From contig JAODBM010000114.1 of assembly GCA_025463985.1 (NCBI GenBank), positions 45,643 through 109,642 of the forward strand: 64,000 nucleotides of DNA, given 5' to 3'. How positions within the stretch are numbered: the stretch's first letter is position 1; every line of letters starts with the position of its first letter. This stretch comes from Acidimicrobiales bacterium (lineage in GTDB: Bacteria; Actinomycetota; Acidimicrobiia; Acidimicrobiales; Iamiaceae). Shown one piece after another: positions 52,278-60,248 of this stretch. The notes below the pieces were generated by a model. The model made no database searches. It was not told where the DNA came from and saw nothing but the letters and a program-made list of their open reading frames with translations. A program made the position numbers and the translations under genes.

Positions 52278-54011
52278 TCAGCGGGGGCGGTGGTCCGGGC
52301 CGGAGACAACCGTGACCTGATGGACGCCCGGGTCGTAGGTGATGTAGCCGTGGGCGAAGCGGGCGACGAGGAGCTGCCGGTCCTTCGTGATGGAGCCGAT
52401 CGGCGGCCCGAGGCGTCCACCGACGCTGCCGGTGTTCACGTACGCGGCGTAGATCGGTCCGAAGAGCGTGGAGAGGCCGGTCGGCGTGAGGTACACGGCG
52501 CCGTGCTCGAAGCTCGTGATGCCGATGCCCTTGAACGACCACGGGTCGGTGACCGGGTAGCCGAGGGGGCCGGTCGGGCCGCCGGCGGCCGCCCAGCCGA
52601 ACTCGAAGACCGGGAGCAGCACGTGATACCCGCTCGCGCTGCTGCCCCACAGGGAGCCGCCCTGGAACCGCTGGGTCACGCCCCGGCCGTCGCCGACGGC
52701 CTGCCCGTCGCCGGTCGGGTAGCCGAGGATGCCCCGCTCGGCGCCTTGCGCGGCCCACGCGAACCAGAGTGGGCCGTGCAGCTCATGGGCGCCGCTGCCC
52801 GGACTCCAGTAGATCGCTCCACCGGCGAAGGCGTTGAAGCGACCGACGCCGTCCGCGGCGGCGCTCTCGTCCGTGGTGGGCTCGCCGAGGAAGCTCGGCG
52901 CGCTGCCGAGGTCGCGCCAGTGGCGCCAGATGAAGCCGTGGACCTCGCGCAGGCCGGCGGAGGACTGCACGACCGCGCCGTCGCCGAACACGGCCCAGCG
53001 TCCGCCGCGACCATCGGGTCCTGGCCCGCCGACCAGCCCGCCGAGCGGCCCGTACTGCCCGCCGAACACCTGCCAGCGCTGCAGCACCGGATCTCCGGTC
53101 GGGAGCGTGAGGGACAAGCCGTTCGATTGCGCGTCGACCATGAAGCGATCGAGGTCGGAACCAAGCGGGCGGAGCTGCAGGGAGAAGAAGTCGGCGATCG
53201 CGGCGCGGGTGCTGTCCGCCTGCGGGCCCGAGCCGAAGTAGGCGCTGGTGTGCGACGCCCCGCCGAGAGAGATCCAGGCCTTCGGTGCGGCGGCCGTGTC
53301 GTAGACCATGCGCGTGAACGGGTAGTCGCCGAACTCGTTGTTCGTCCCGGCCATGGCGAGCAGCGGGGCGGTGTTGCGAGGCCCGAACGAGCCGCCGATC
53401 CGGAACGAGAGCACGCCCGACAGCACCGCGAACGCCCGGAAGCGATGGTCCTGATAGCCGTCGTGCAGGGCCAGCGCCGCGACGGTCGAGCCCCCGTCGC
53501 TGTGGCCGGCCGCGCCGATGGACGAGAAGTCGATGTCGCCGGGCGCATTGGCCTGCAGCCAGCCGATCAGGAACCCGAGGTCTTGCGCCTGGTTGCCGAC
53601 GTCGTTGTGCGAGGGCGAACCGGGATAGCCCGAAGCCGAGCCCGGGAAGGCGGGCGCGGCCACCACGAACCCCGCCGACGCCAGCGCCTGCAGGAGCGCG
53701 GCGTTGAACGAGGGGCCGACGTTCCAGCCGTGCGCCCAAAGGATGAGCGGCCACGGGCCGGGCAGGGCCGGCCGGTAGATCGTCGTGACGAGGGTGCGGC
53801 CGGCATGTCCGGGCACGCTGCCGCGCGGCGGCGTCGAGCGCGACCCGTCGTACGCCGTCACCTGGGACACCGCGACCGGGTAGGTGCCGACCGGTCGGGT
53901 CGGCGGCGGCGCGGAGGGCTGGCACGCCGTCAGGGCGGCGACGGACAACGCCATCGCCGCGATCCCGCCCGCCACGCGACGGAGCGGCAGCTTGGTCGAC
54001 ACGGGCGACAT
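52278..54011 (-). CDS. Lipoprotein alpha/beta-hydrolase with LGFP repeats
   Basis: A protein of 577 residues. Signal peptide with lipobox VAALTAC; then WPLILWAHGWNVGPSFNAALL (oxyanion region), the nucleophile elbow AAGHSDGGSTVAAL and FTRMVYDTAAAPKAW. The C-terminal half has LGFP-type repeats (LGEPTTDE, LGYPTGDGQ, LGYPVTDP, LGPPIGSI) that hold cell-wall-attached enzymes near arabinogalactan or peptidoglycan. The hydrolase resembles dienelactone-hydrolase or PET-hydrolase-like esterases. Tethered outside the membrane. Confidence 0.85.
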   Translation of the reverse strand: MSPVSTKLPLRRVAGGIAAMALSVAALTACQPSAPPPTRPVGTYPVAVSQVTAYDGSRSTPPRGSVPGHAGRTLVTTIYRPALPGPWPLILWAHGWNVGPSFNAALLQALASAGFVVAAPAFPGSASGYPGSPSHNDVGNQAQDLGFLIGWLQANAPGDIDFSSIGAAGHSDGGSTVAALALHDGYQDHRFRAFAVLSGVLSFRIGGSFGPRNTAPLLAMAGTNNEFGDYPFTRMVYDTAAAPKAWISLGGASHTSAYFGSGPQADSTRAAIADFFSLQLRPLGSDLDRFMVDAQSNGLSLTLPTGDPVLQRWQVFGGQYGPLGGLVGGPGPDGRGGRWAVFGDGAVVQSSAGLREVHGFIWRHWRDLGSAPSFLGEPTTDESAAADGVGRFNAFAGGAIYWSPGSGAHELHGPLWFAWAAQGAERGILGYPTGDGQAVGDGRGVTQRFQGGSLWGSSASGYHVLLPVFEFGWAAAGGPTGPLGYPVTDPWSFKGIGITSFEHGAVYLTPTGLSTLFGPIYAAYVNTGSVGGRLGPPIGSITKDRQLLVARFAHGYITYDPGVHQVTVVSGPDHRPR

Positions 54012-54056
54012 CCTGGCACCCGAGCCCGGGTCCTCGCCCAGTGTCGTCGGTCTGGA

Positions 54057-55235
54057 TCAGACGAGCGCGTTGCCGCCGAACCCGCAGAGCGTGCGGAGGT
54101 CGGCGGCGGTCTGCGGCGGGCTGAACACGTGGCCGAACGCCCCGTGGCAGCCGAGCGCGCGCACGACCTCGAGGTCCGCAGTGGTCTCGATGGCCTCGGC
54201 CGTCACCGTGGCGCCGAGCGAGGCCGCCATGAGCAGGGCCCGGCGCACCGTCTCCTGCTGCGTCGGCGAGGCACTGATGCCGCTGGTCAGGCTGCGATCG
54301 AGCTTGATCGCCGTCGTACGGATGCCGTCGAACGTGCCGGCGGTGGCCGACCCGTTGACGTCGTCGATGATCACGCTGACGCCCTCGGTGTCCAGGTCCG
54401 CCGCCACGCGCCGCGCCCGCATCGGCATGTCGCTCAGGGCCGAGAAGGGCATCTCGACCGCGAGGCACCGGCGGGGCACGCCGGTGACGGTCAGCGCCCG
54501 CCGGAAGCGATCGACCAGCTCGGGGTCCTCGAGGTGATGGTGCGAGAGGTTGACCGACACGCGGATGGGCCAGCTCTGATCCGCCCAGGTCGCCGCCTGT
54601 CGGCACGCCGCGAACACCGACCACACCTCGAGGCCGGCCAGGCGCATGGCCCACGAGGCATCCGCCAGCGCCGCGCCCGGTGAGACCGTGCCCAGGCCGG
54701 GGTGGTGCCAGCGCAGCAGCGACTCGGCGGAGGCGACGACCCCAGTGCGCAAGTCGATCTCGGGCTGGTAGTAGAGGACGAAGCGCCCCGGGAGTCCGCT
54801 GACCTGGTAGGCGTCCCGCGGGTCGGGGCCGTCGGGCGGAGCGACGCCGTGGACGGGGCGGATGACCATGATCACGCCGGAGGGCACGCCGGGCGAGCCG
54901 CGGAGCGTGCACGCGGTGATGGTGGCATCGAGCTCGCCGCCGTCGCGCCGGCGCAGCACGGTCTGACCCTCCCAGCGCCCGCGCACGGCCAGCGTGGTCT
55001 GCATCGACCGGCGCACCGCCGGGTCCATCACCGACCAGGACGTCTGGTTGAGGGCCTGCACGAGGTCGTGCGCCGTGTCCCAGCCGAGCAGCGCGGCGGC
55101 CGCGTGGTTCGCGGCCCGCACGTCGAGCGTGTGGTCGCTGCGGATCACGCCCTCGGAGAGGGGCAGCACCGACTGCAGACGGTCCATGCCCTCGAGCAGG
55201 TCGAGGTCGGGGTCCGTCACGTTCACCGTGGTCAT
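54057..55235 (-). CDS. PAS-EAL protein with degenerate EAL motifs
   Basis: A protein of about 392 residues. The N-terminal PAS-like part (IRSDHTLDVRAANHAAAALLGW, TVLRRRDGGELDATITAC) is followed by an EAL-like domain with YYQPEIDLRTGVVASAESLLRW. Canonical EAL is replaced by ESL, DDFGTG by DDVNGS, and the last loop QGYLF by FGHVF. NLS and the conserved IKLDRSL remain. It probably folds as an EAL domain but may bind c-di-GMP or not act at all. ATG at 55235. Confidence 0.82.
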   Translation of the reverse strand: MTTVNVTDPDLDLLEGMDRLQSVLPLSEGVIRSDHTLDVRAANHAAAALLGWDTAHDLVQALNQTSWSVMDPAVRRSMQTTLAVRGRWEGQTVLRRRDGGELDATITACTLRGSPGVPSGVIMVIRPVHGVAPPDGPDPRDAYQVSGLPGRFVLYYQPEIDLRTGVVASAESLLRWHHPGLGTVSPGAALADASWAMRLAGLEVWSVFAACRQAATWADQSWPIRVSVNLSHHHLEDPELVDRFRRALTVTGVPRRCLAVEMPFSALSDMPMRARRVAADLDTEGVSVIIDDVNGSATAGTFDGIRTTAIKLDRSLTSGISASPTQQETVRRALLMAASLGATVTAEAIETTADLEVVRALGCHGAFGHVFSPPQTAADLRTLCGFGGNALV

Positions 55236-55400
55236 CGCCTGGTTCAACCTCGTTGGCCAATCATCTGCCGGCCCACCAGGAGAGTGCCGGACGAACGATG
55301 AACGCGTCGTGAACACGCGTGGGGGTCGGCGGTCGCTTCGTGAGCCTCGTCGGGCACGATGGAGGGCGGCCAGCGCGGCACGTCGATGTGAGGAGACCCC

Positions 55401-55850
55401 ATGCTCAGCGATCAGCTCCAGGCGGACCTGACCACGGCGATGAAGGCCCGGGACGAGCTGTCCATGTCGGTGCTGCGCCTGGCCATCGCCGCGATGAAGG
55501 AGGAGGCCGTGGCCGGGAGCGCGGCTCGCGAGCTCTCCGACGACGAGGTCCGCAAGGTGCTGGCTCGCGAGGTCAAGCGGCGCGACGAGGCGGCCACGGC
55601 GTTCATGGCCGGTGGCCGAGCCGAGCGTGCCGCCCGTGAGCAGGCCGAACGCGACGTCCTCGCCCGCTACCTGCCGGCGGCGCTCGGCGAGGACGAGCTG
55701 ACGGCGATCGTGGACGAGGCGCTGACCGAGGGCGGGTTCGACGCCCCGTCCCAGATGGGCCTCGCCATGAAGGCGGCCATGGCCCGGCTCGGCGGCCGGG
55801 CCGACGGCAAGGCCGTCTCAGCCATCGTCAGGTCCCGACTGGGCGGCTGA
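55401..55850 (+). CDS. YqeY / GatB-YqeY domain protein
   Basis: A protein of 149 residues. LQADLTTAMKARDELSMSVLRLAIAAMKEE, VLAREVKRRDEAATAFMAGGR, DVLARYLPAAL and the closing ADGKAVSAIVRSRL match the YqeY family, whose domain is shared with GatB. The stand-alone role is not known; perhaps tRNA-linked. GAGGAG lies upstream of the ATG. Confidence 0.9.
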   Translation: MLSDQLQADLTTAMKARDELSMSVLRLAIAAMKEEAVAGSAARELSDDEVRKVLAREVKRRDEAATAFMAGGRAERAAREQAERDVLARYLPAALGEDELTAIVDEALTEGGFDAPSQMGLAMKAAMARLGGRADGKAVSAIVRSRLGG

Positions 55851-56081
55851 CCACCGCTCTGACTCCGACTCCGGATGCCGACACCCACGCGGTCGGTGTC
55901 CTCCCTCGCGTCCGGCCTGCTCTCGGGGCTGACGGTGCCCGCCGTAAGCAACGGCGCCCTGAACCGTCCTTAGGCCGTGGGGGTGCACAGGCCGCGGCCT
56001 GGACCACCCGGTCGTCGACCCCCGCGCTGTGACTGGCGAGCACACCGGCGAGCGGTGGCGAGCACGACCTTCGGAGGAACG

Positions 56082-56330
56082 ATGCACGAGAGCTGGATGG
56101 ACGAAGCACGCTGCCGGAGCTTTCCGCCCGACCTGTTCTTCCCGCACAACGGCACCGGCGTGGTCGCCGCATCCAAGGTGTGCGCCGTCTGCAAGGTGCG
56201 CACCGAGTGCCTCGAGCACGCGCTGAAGAACCGCATCGCCGACGGGGTGTGGGGCGGGTGCTCGGAGCGCCAGCGGCGCCGCATCATCAAGGCCCGGCGC
56301 GAGGAGCAAGAGGCACAGCTTGCGGAGTGA
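56082..56330 (+). CDS. WhiB-family iron-sulfur regulator
   Basis: A protein of 82 residues. Four cysteines, in EARCRSFPPD, VCAVCKVRTEC, with a GVWGGCSERQ turn and a basic RRRIIKARR tail, are the WhiB hallmarks. Binds a 4Fe-4S cluster and works with the main sigma factor region 4. WhiB1/2-like from size. ATG at 56082 has GGAGGAAC upstream. The 230-base region upstream has no gene. Confidence 0.93.
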   Translation: MHESWMDEARCRSFPPDLFFPHNGTGVVAASKVCAVCKVRTECLEHALKNRIADGVWGGCSERQRRRIIKARREEQEAQLAE

Positions 56331-56378
56331 GCGAGATGGGCTCGACCAGCGAGGTCTCGCGTGCCGCGCGGGTGCGGG

Positions 56379-56912
56379 TCAGGGCATCTCGTCGAGGCGG
56401 GCCAGGTCCGAGCCGTACTGGGCCAGGATCGACGCGTGCGAGATGCCCTTGAAGGACGAGATGCGGTCGAGCGCCACCTCGTCGGCTTCGACGAGCGCGA
56501 CCCAACGGGCCAGCTTGGTCGACGCCCGCAGCGGCTCGGTTCGCATGGCCAGACCTGGCGCGGGCGACCCGGCGAACGTCTGCGCCCAGTCGCGGGCGCC
56601 GCGGACCGTCGCTTCGGCGCCGGCGGGGACCTTCACCTCGACCCGTTCCCAGATCCAGCGCTGCACGGTGGCCGCGGGATCGGCCGTGTACTGGGCCAGG
56701 ACCTGGACCTGGCCCCGCAGCAGGTTCGCCGCCGCGACGCAGCGCCGCACCCAACAGGCCATGCCCGAGGGGCGGGTCATGTCGGCCACGAGCATCCAGC
56801 CGATGCGGTCGAGGTCGTCGCCCCCGTCGAGCCGGCGCGTCATCTCGGCGATGACGCGCCCGTAGTCGTCGGAGGTGGGTCGTTCCCGGAAGCCAGTGCG
56901 CTCGTGCTCCAT
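56379..56912 (-). CDS. Hypothetical protein
   Basis: A protein of about 177 residues starting MEHERTGFRERPTSDDYGRVIAEMTRRLDGGDD. WMLVADMTRPSGMACWVRRCVAAANLL and VALDRISSFKGISHASILAQYG look helical. I do not recognise the family. ATG at 56912 has GAAGGACG upstream. An earlier ATG (56939) adds nine residues with a weak RBS. Convergent with the whiB gene. Confidence 0.6.
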   Translation of the reverse strand: MEHERTGFRERPTSDDYGRVIAEMTRRLDGGDDLDRIGWMLVADMTRPSGMACWVRRCVAAANLLRGQVQVLAQYTADPAATVQRWIWERVEVKVPAGAEATVRGARDWAQTFAGSPAPGLAMRTEPLRASTKLARWVALVEADEVALDRISSFKGISHASILAQYGSDLARLDEMP

Positions 56913-56994
56913 CGTCCTTCGGACGTCCGATTGGTGCATCCACTTACCGTCTGACGAGGGCTGACGACCGACCCGGGGCGTACCCTTGTCACCC

Positions 56995-58779
56995 GTGGCC
57001 AACCGTCCTGTCGTGCCCGCGCCCCACCGTGCCACCGACGATCCGCCGGTGTTGATCCGTGGCGGCACCGTCTTCGACGGCACTGGCCGACCGGGCCTCG
57101 TCGCCGACGTCCTCGTGCGCGACGGCGTGGTGGCCGCCATCGGGTTGGCGCTGGACGCACCGCCCGACGCCACCGTGGTCGATGCGACCGGGCGCTGGGT
57201 CACCCCCGGGTTCATCGACCTGCACACGCATTACGACGCTGAGGTCGAGCTGGCGCCGGGCTTGGGCGAGTCGGTGCGCCACGGTGTCACGAGCGTGCTC
57301 GTCGGCAGCTGCGGCCTGTCGTTCGCCATGGGCACGCCCGAGGATCTCGCCGATCAGTTCTGCCGCGTCGAGGCGGTGCCGTACGACACGGTCCGGCCGC
57401 TGCTCGAGAAGATCAAGGACTGGGAGACGCCCGCGGAGTACCTCGACCACCTCGAGGCCCTGCCGCTCGGTCCCAACGTCACGGCCCTCTTCGGCCACTC
57501 GGCCGTGCGGGCCGCGGTGATGGGCCTGGGCCGCTCGGTGGACGACCGCGAGCGCCCGACCGCCGTCGAGCTGGCCACGATGGTCCGCCACCTCGACGAC
57601 GCGCTCGACGCCGGCTACCTCGGCATGTCGTTCAACACGCTGCCGTGGGACAAGCTCGACGGCACCCGGTTCCGCTCGAGATCGACGCCCTCGGTGTACG
57701 CGAAGTGGTCCGAGTACCGCACCTTTGCGCGGCGGCTGCGGGCGCGCGACCGCCTGCTGCAGATGGTGCCGGACCTGCAGGGCCGCTGGAACATGAGCCT
57801 CATCCTCGGGCTCAGCACCGGCGTGCGCCGCAAACCGCTGCGGACCATGGTCATCTCCCTGGTGGACTCGATCGCGCTGCGCGGCATGCACCGCGTCGCC
57901 GGCTCGGTCACCGATTGGGCCAACCGGCGGCTCAACGCCGACATGCGCTGGCAGTCGCTGCCGGTGCCGTTCGAGCTGTGGGTCGACGGCCTCGAGGTCC
58001 CGGTGATGGAAGAGCTCGGTGCCGGCACCGAAGCCCTGCACGAGATCGACGTCGCCGTGCGCCAGCAGCTGCTGGCCGACCCCGCCTTCCGCGCCCGGTT
58101 CCGCAAGCAGTGGGCCAACCCGTTCGCCCCGAAGGCCTGGCACCGCGACCTCGGTGAGCCCCGCATCGTCGGCTGCCCCGACGGCACGCTCGTCGGTCGC
58201 TCGTTCGCCGACGTGGCCGCCGAGCGCGGCGTCGATCCGCTCGACCTGTTCCTTGACCTCCAGCAGCAGTACGGCAACGACCTGCGCTGGTACACCGTGG
58301 TCGGCAACGACCGCTTGGCCGAGCTGGAGTACGTGGTGACGCATCCCGCCGTGCTCATCGGCTTCTCCGATGCCGGCGCGCACCTGCGGAACATGGCGTA
58401 CTACGACTTCCCCCTCCACCTGCTGCGCCTGGTGCTCCGGGCCCAGGCCGAGGGACGCGAGCTGATGTCGGTGGCGCGCGCGGTCCACCGCCTCACCGGC
58501 GAGATCGCCGACTTCCTGGGCATCGACGCCGGGTCGCTCGCCGTCGGCCGGCGCGCCGACATCGCGGTCGTCGATCCGGGGGCGCTCGACGAGCGGCTCG
58601 ACGAGATCAGCGAGCACGAGATGGTCGGCATGCCCGACCTCCAGCGGCTCGTGCGGCGCCACGACGAGTGCGTCCCTGCGGTCGTGATCAACGGCCGTCT
58701 CGCGTGGCACGACGGCGCCTTCGCTCCCGGCTTCGGTGACCGCCCGGGCTACGGCACCCTCCTCCGCGCCCAACCCTGA
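56995..58779 (+). CDS. N-acyl-D-amino-acid deacylase-like amidohydrolase
   Basis: A protein of about 594 residues. GFIDLHTHYDAEVELAPGLGESVRHGVTSVLVGSCG carries the first metal-ligand His pair and the D-aminoacylase-like segment. FSDAGAHLRNMAYYDFPLHLL near residue 460 is the later acidic metal site; ADIAVVDP and INGRLAWHDG close the protein. Reaction likely hydrolysis of N-acylated D-amino acids or related compounds. GTG at 56995; a TTG three codons earlier is the track start. Confidence 0.85.
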   Translation: MANRPVVPAPHRATDDPPVLIRGGTVFDGTGRPGLVADVLVRDGVVAAIGLALDAPPDATVVDATGRWVTPGFIDLHTHYDAEVELAPGLGESVRHGVTSVLVGSCGLSFAMGTPEDLADQFCRVEAVPYDTVRPLLEKIKDWETPAEYLDHLEALPLGPNVTALFGHSAVRAAVMGLGRSVDDRERPTAVELATMVRHLDDALDAGYLGMSFNTLPWDKLDGTRFRSRSTPSVYAKWSEYRTFARRLRARDRLLQMVPDLQGRWNMSLILGLSTGVRRKPLRTMVISLVDSIALRGMHRVAGSVTDWANRRLNADMRWQSLPVPFELWVDGLEVPVMEELGAGTEALHEIDVAVRQQLLADPAFRARFRKQWANPFAPKAWHRDLGEPRIVGCPDGTLVGRSFADVAAERGVDPLDLFLDLQQQYGNDLRWYTVVGNDRLAELEYVVTHPAVLIGFSDAGAHLRNMAYYDFPLHLLRLVLRAQAEGRELMSVARAVHRLTGEIADFLGIDAGSLAVGRRADIAVVDPGALDERLDEISEHEMVGMPDLQRLVRRHDECVPAVVINGRLAWHDGAFAPGFGDRPGYGTLLRAQP

Positions 58780-58820
58780 CCACCCACCGCTCCGGTGCGG
58801 GACGGGCATACATCAGCTCG

Positions 58821-59978
58821 TTAGTCCGCGGCGGCGACGGACTGGTAGGCGGCGAACGTGAGCATGGCGCCGCGTAGGTCGCCCAGCAGGGCGGGGGCCA
58901 TGCGGTTCATCACGTAGGAGACGGTCATCTGGGCATCGAGGTCGATCACCGCGATCGAGCCGCCCCAGCCGCCCCAGAAGAACGCCCGCGGGTTGGGGCT
59001 GAGCGGGATCAGCTCGCTCATCAGGCCGAAGCCCATGCCGTGGCGCATGGGGACGCCCAGCACCCGGTCGCGGCCGTCGCTCTGCAGCTCGAGCACGCGC
59101 TCGACGCCCGCCAGCGAGAGCAGCCGGACCCCGTCGACCTCGCCGCCGCAGGCCAGCGCGGAGTGGATGCGCCCGACGGACCGCGCGTTGCCGGTGCCGT
59201 TGACCGCCGGCAGCTCGGCCGCGCGCCACTCGCGCGTCCGCGGCTCGAGCCCGGTGAGCGGGCAGCTGGACAGCGTGCGGAGCGCCATCGATCCTTCGGC
59301 GAGGCCGCCTTCGACCGGTTGGCCGCGGCCGGCGATGCCCATGGCCGGCGCGACGAGGTCGGCCACGCGGTGGTCCTCCGACGCGGGCAGCCCGATGTGG
59401 AAGTCGGCGCCGAGCGGTTCGGCCACCTCGGTGCGGAAGAACGTGCCGAGCGTCTGGCCGGTCACCCGCCGCACGATCTCGGCCTGCAGCTGGCCTTGGG
59501 TGATGGCGTGATAGCCGGCCTGCGTGCCCGGCTCCCACCACGGCGCCTGCGCGGCGAGGTGGGCGGCGACGACGTCCTGGTCGTAGAGCGTCTCGGGGCT
59601 GATCGGCGGGTCGAAGCCCGCGAGCCCCGCGGTGTGGCCCATCACCTGCCGGACGAGCACGGCGTCCTTGCCGTTGGCCGCGAACTCGGGCCAGTAGCTG
59701 GCCACCGGCGCGTCGAAGTCGAGGCGCCCGCGGTCGGCGAGCATCAGCATGCAGGTGGCGGCCATCGTCTTGGTCGTCGAGTACACGTTGACGATCGTGT
59801 CTCGCTCCCATGGCCGGCCGTGGTCGTCCGCGTCCCCCGCCCAGAGGTCGACCACCGGCTCGCCGCCGACGGTGACGGCGACGCTCGCGCCCTGCTCCAA
59901 GCCCTCCTCGAAGTGCTTCTCGAACGTGGTGCGGACCGGCTCGAACGCCTCGTTGCAGGTTCCATGGATCTCGGTCAC
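58821..59978 (-). CDS. Serine hydrolase, beta-lactamase family
   Basis: A protein of about 385 residues. NVYSTTKTMAATCMLMLADRG contains the SxxK nucleophile (STTK), QAGYHAITQGQLQAEIV the YxN-like motif, and FFWGGWGGSIAVIDLDAQMTVSYVMNRM the HxG-equivalent WGG. No signal peptide is obvious. EstB-like esterase rather than antibiotic lactamase. GTG at 59978. It is a complete relative of the deleted gene at 40,402-40,797. Confidence 0.85.
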   Translation of the reverse strand: MTEIHGTCNEAFEPVRTTFEKHFEEGLEQGASVAVTVGGEPVVDLWAGDADDHGRPWERDTIVNVYSTTKTMAATCMLMLADRGRLDFDAPVASYWPEFAANGKDAVLVRQVMGHTAGLAGFDPPISPETLYDQDVVAAHLAAQAPWWEPGTQAGYHAITQGQLQAEIVRRVTGQTLGTFFRTEVAEPLGADFHIGLPASEDHRVADLVAPAMGIAGRGQPVEGGLAEGSMALRTLSSCPLTGLEPRTREWRAAELPAVNGTGNARSVGRIHSALACGGEVDGVRLLSLAGVERVLELQSDGRDRVLGVPMRHGMGFGLMSELIPLSPNPRAFFWGGWGGSIAVIDLDAQMTVSYVMNRMAPALLGDLRGAMLTFAAYQSVAAAD

Positions 59979-60135
59979 AGCTGCTCCCTCGGGCCGCACG
60001 ACGACCGGCGGACCCTAGCGAGGTCGCCTCCGGCCCGGAGGGTCGTCGGCGTGCTCGAGGCTCGGTGCGCTCGGCCCATGGCTCAGGACGTTGGAGATAT
60101 GAGGGTTTTGTCCGGTCCATGGCTGGGCAGGCTCG

Positions 60136-60172
60136 GCGGGCTCAGGATGGGGTGCGCAGCCTGAGCCCGCCG
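60136..60172. repeat. Perfect 12-bp hairpin upstream of the secreted nuclease gene
   Basis: GGCGGGCTCAGG and CCTGAGCCCGCC with a 13-base spacer, about 80 bases before the ATG. Both neighbouring genes point away from it, so it is not their terminator. No T-run. Possibly a leader structure or a protein-binding site. Confidence 0.6.
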
Positions 60173-60248
60173 GTCGTCCGGTCTCACCCGCTCATCGCGC
60201 TGCGGGGTCGCGTTGCCGGCCCGCGTCGCCCTCCCCGCCTGGAGCCTC

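Noticed and set aside
52242-54683. 813-codon plus-strand ORF over the lipoprotein hydrolase
   Set aside because: Arg/Ala/Gly-rich shadow with no signal peptide or motif; the minus-strand lipoprotein has lipobox, nucleophile elbow and LGFP repeats.
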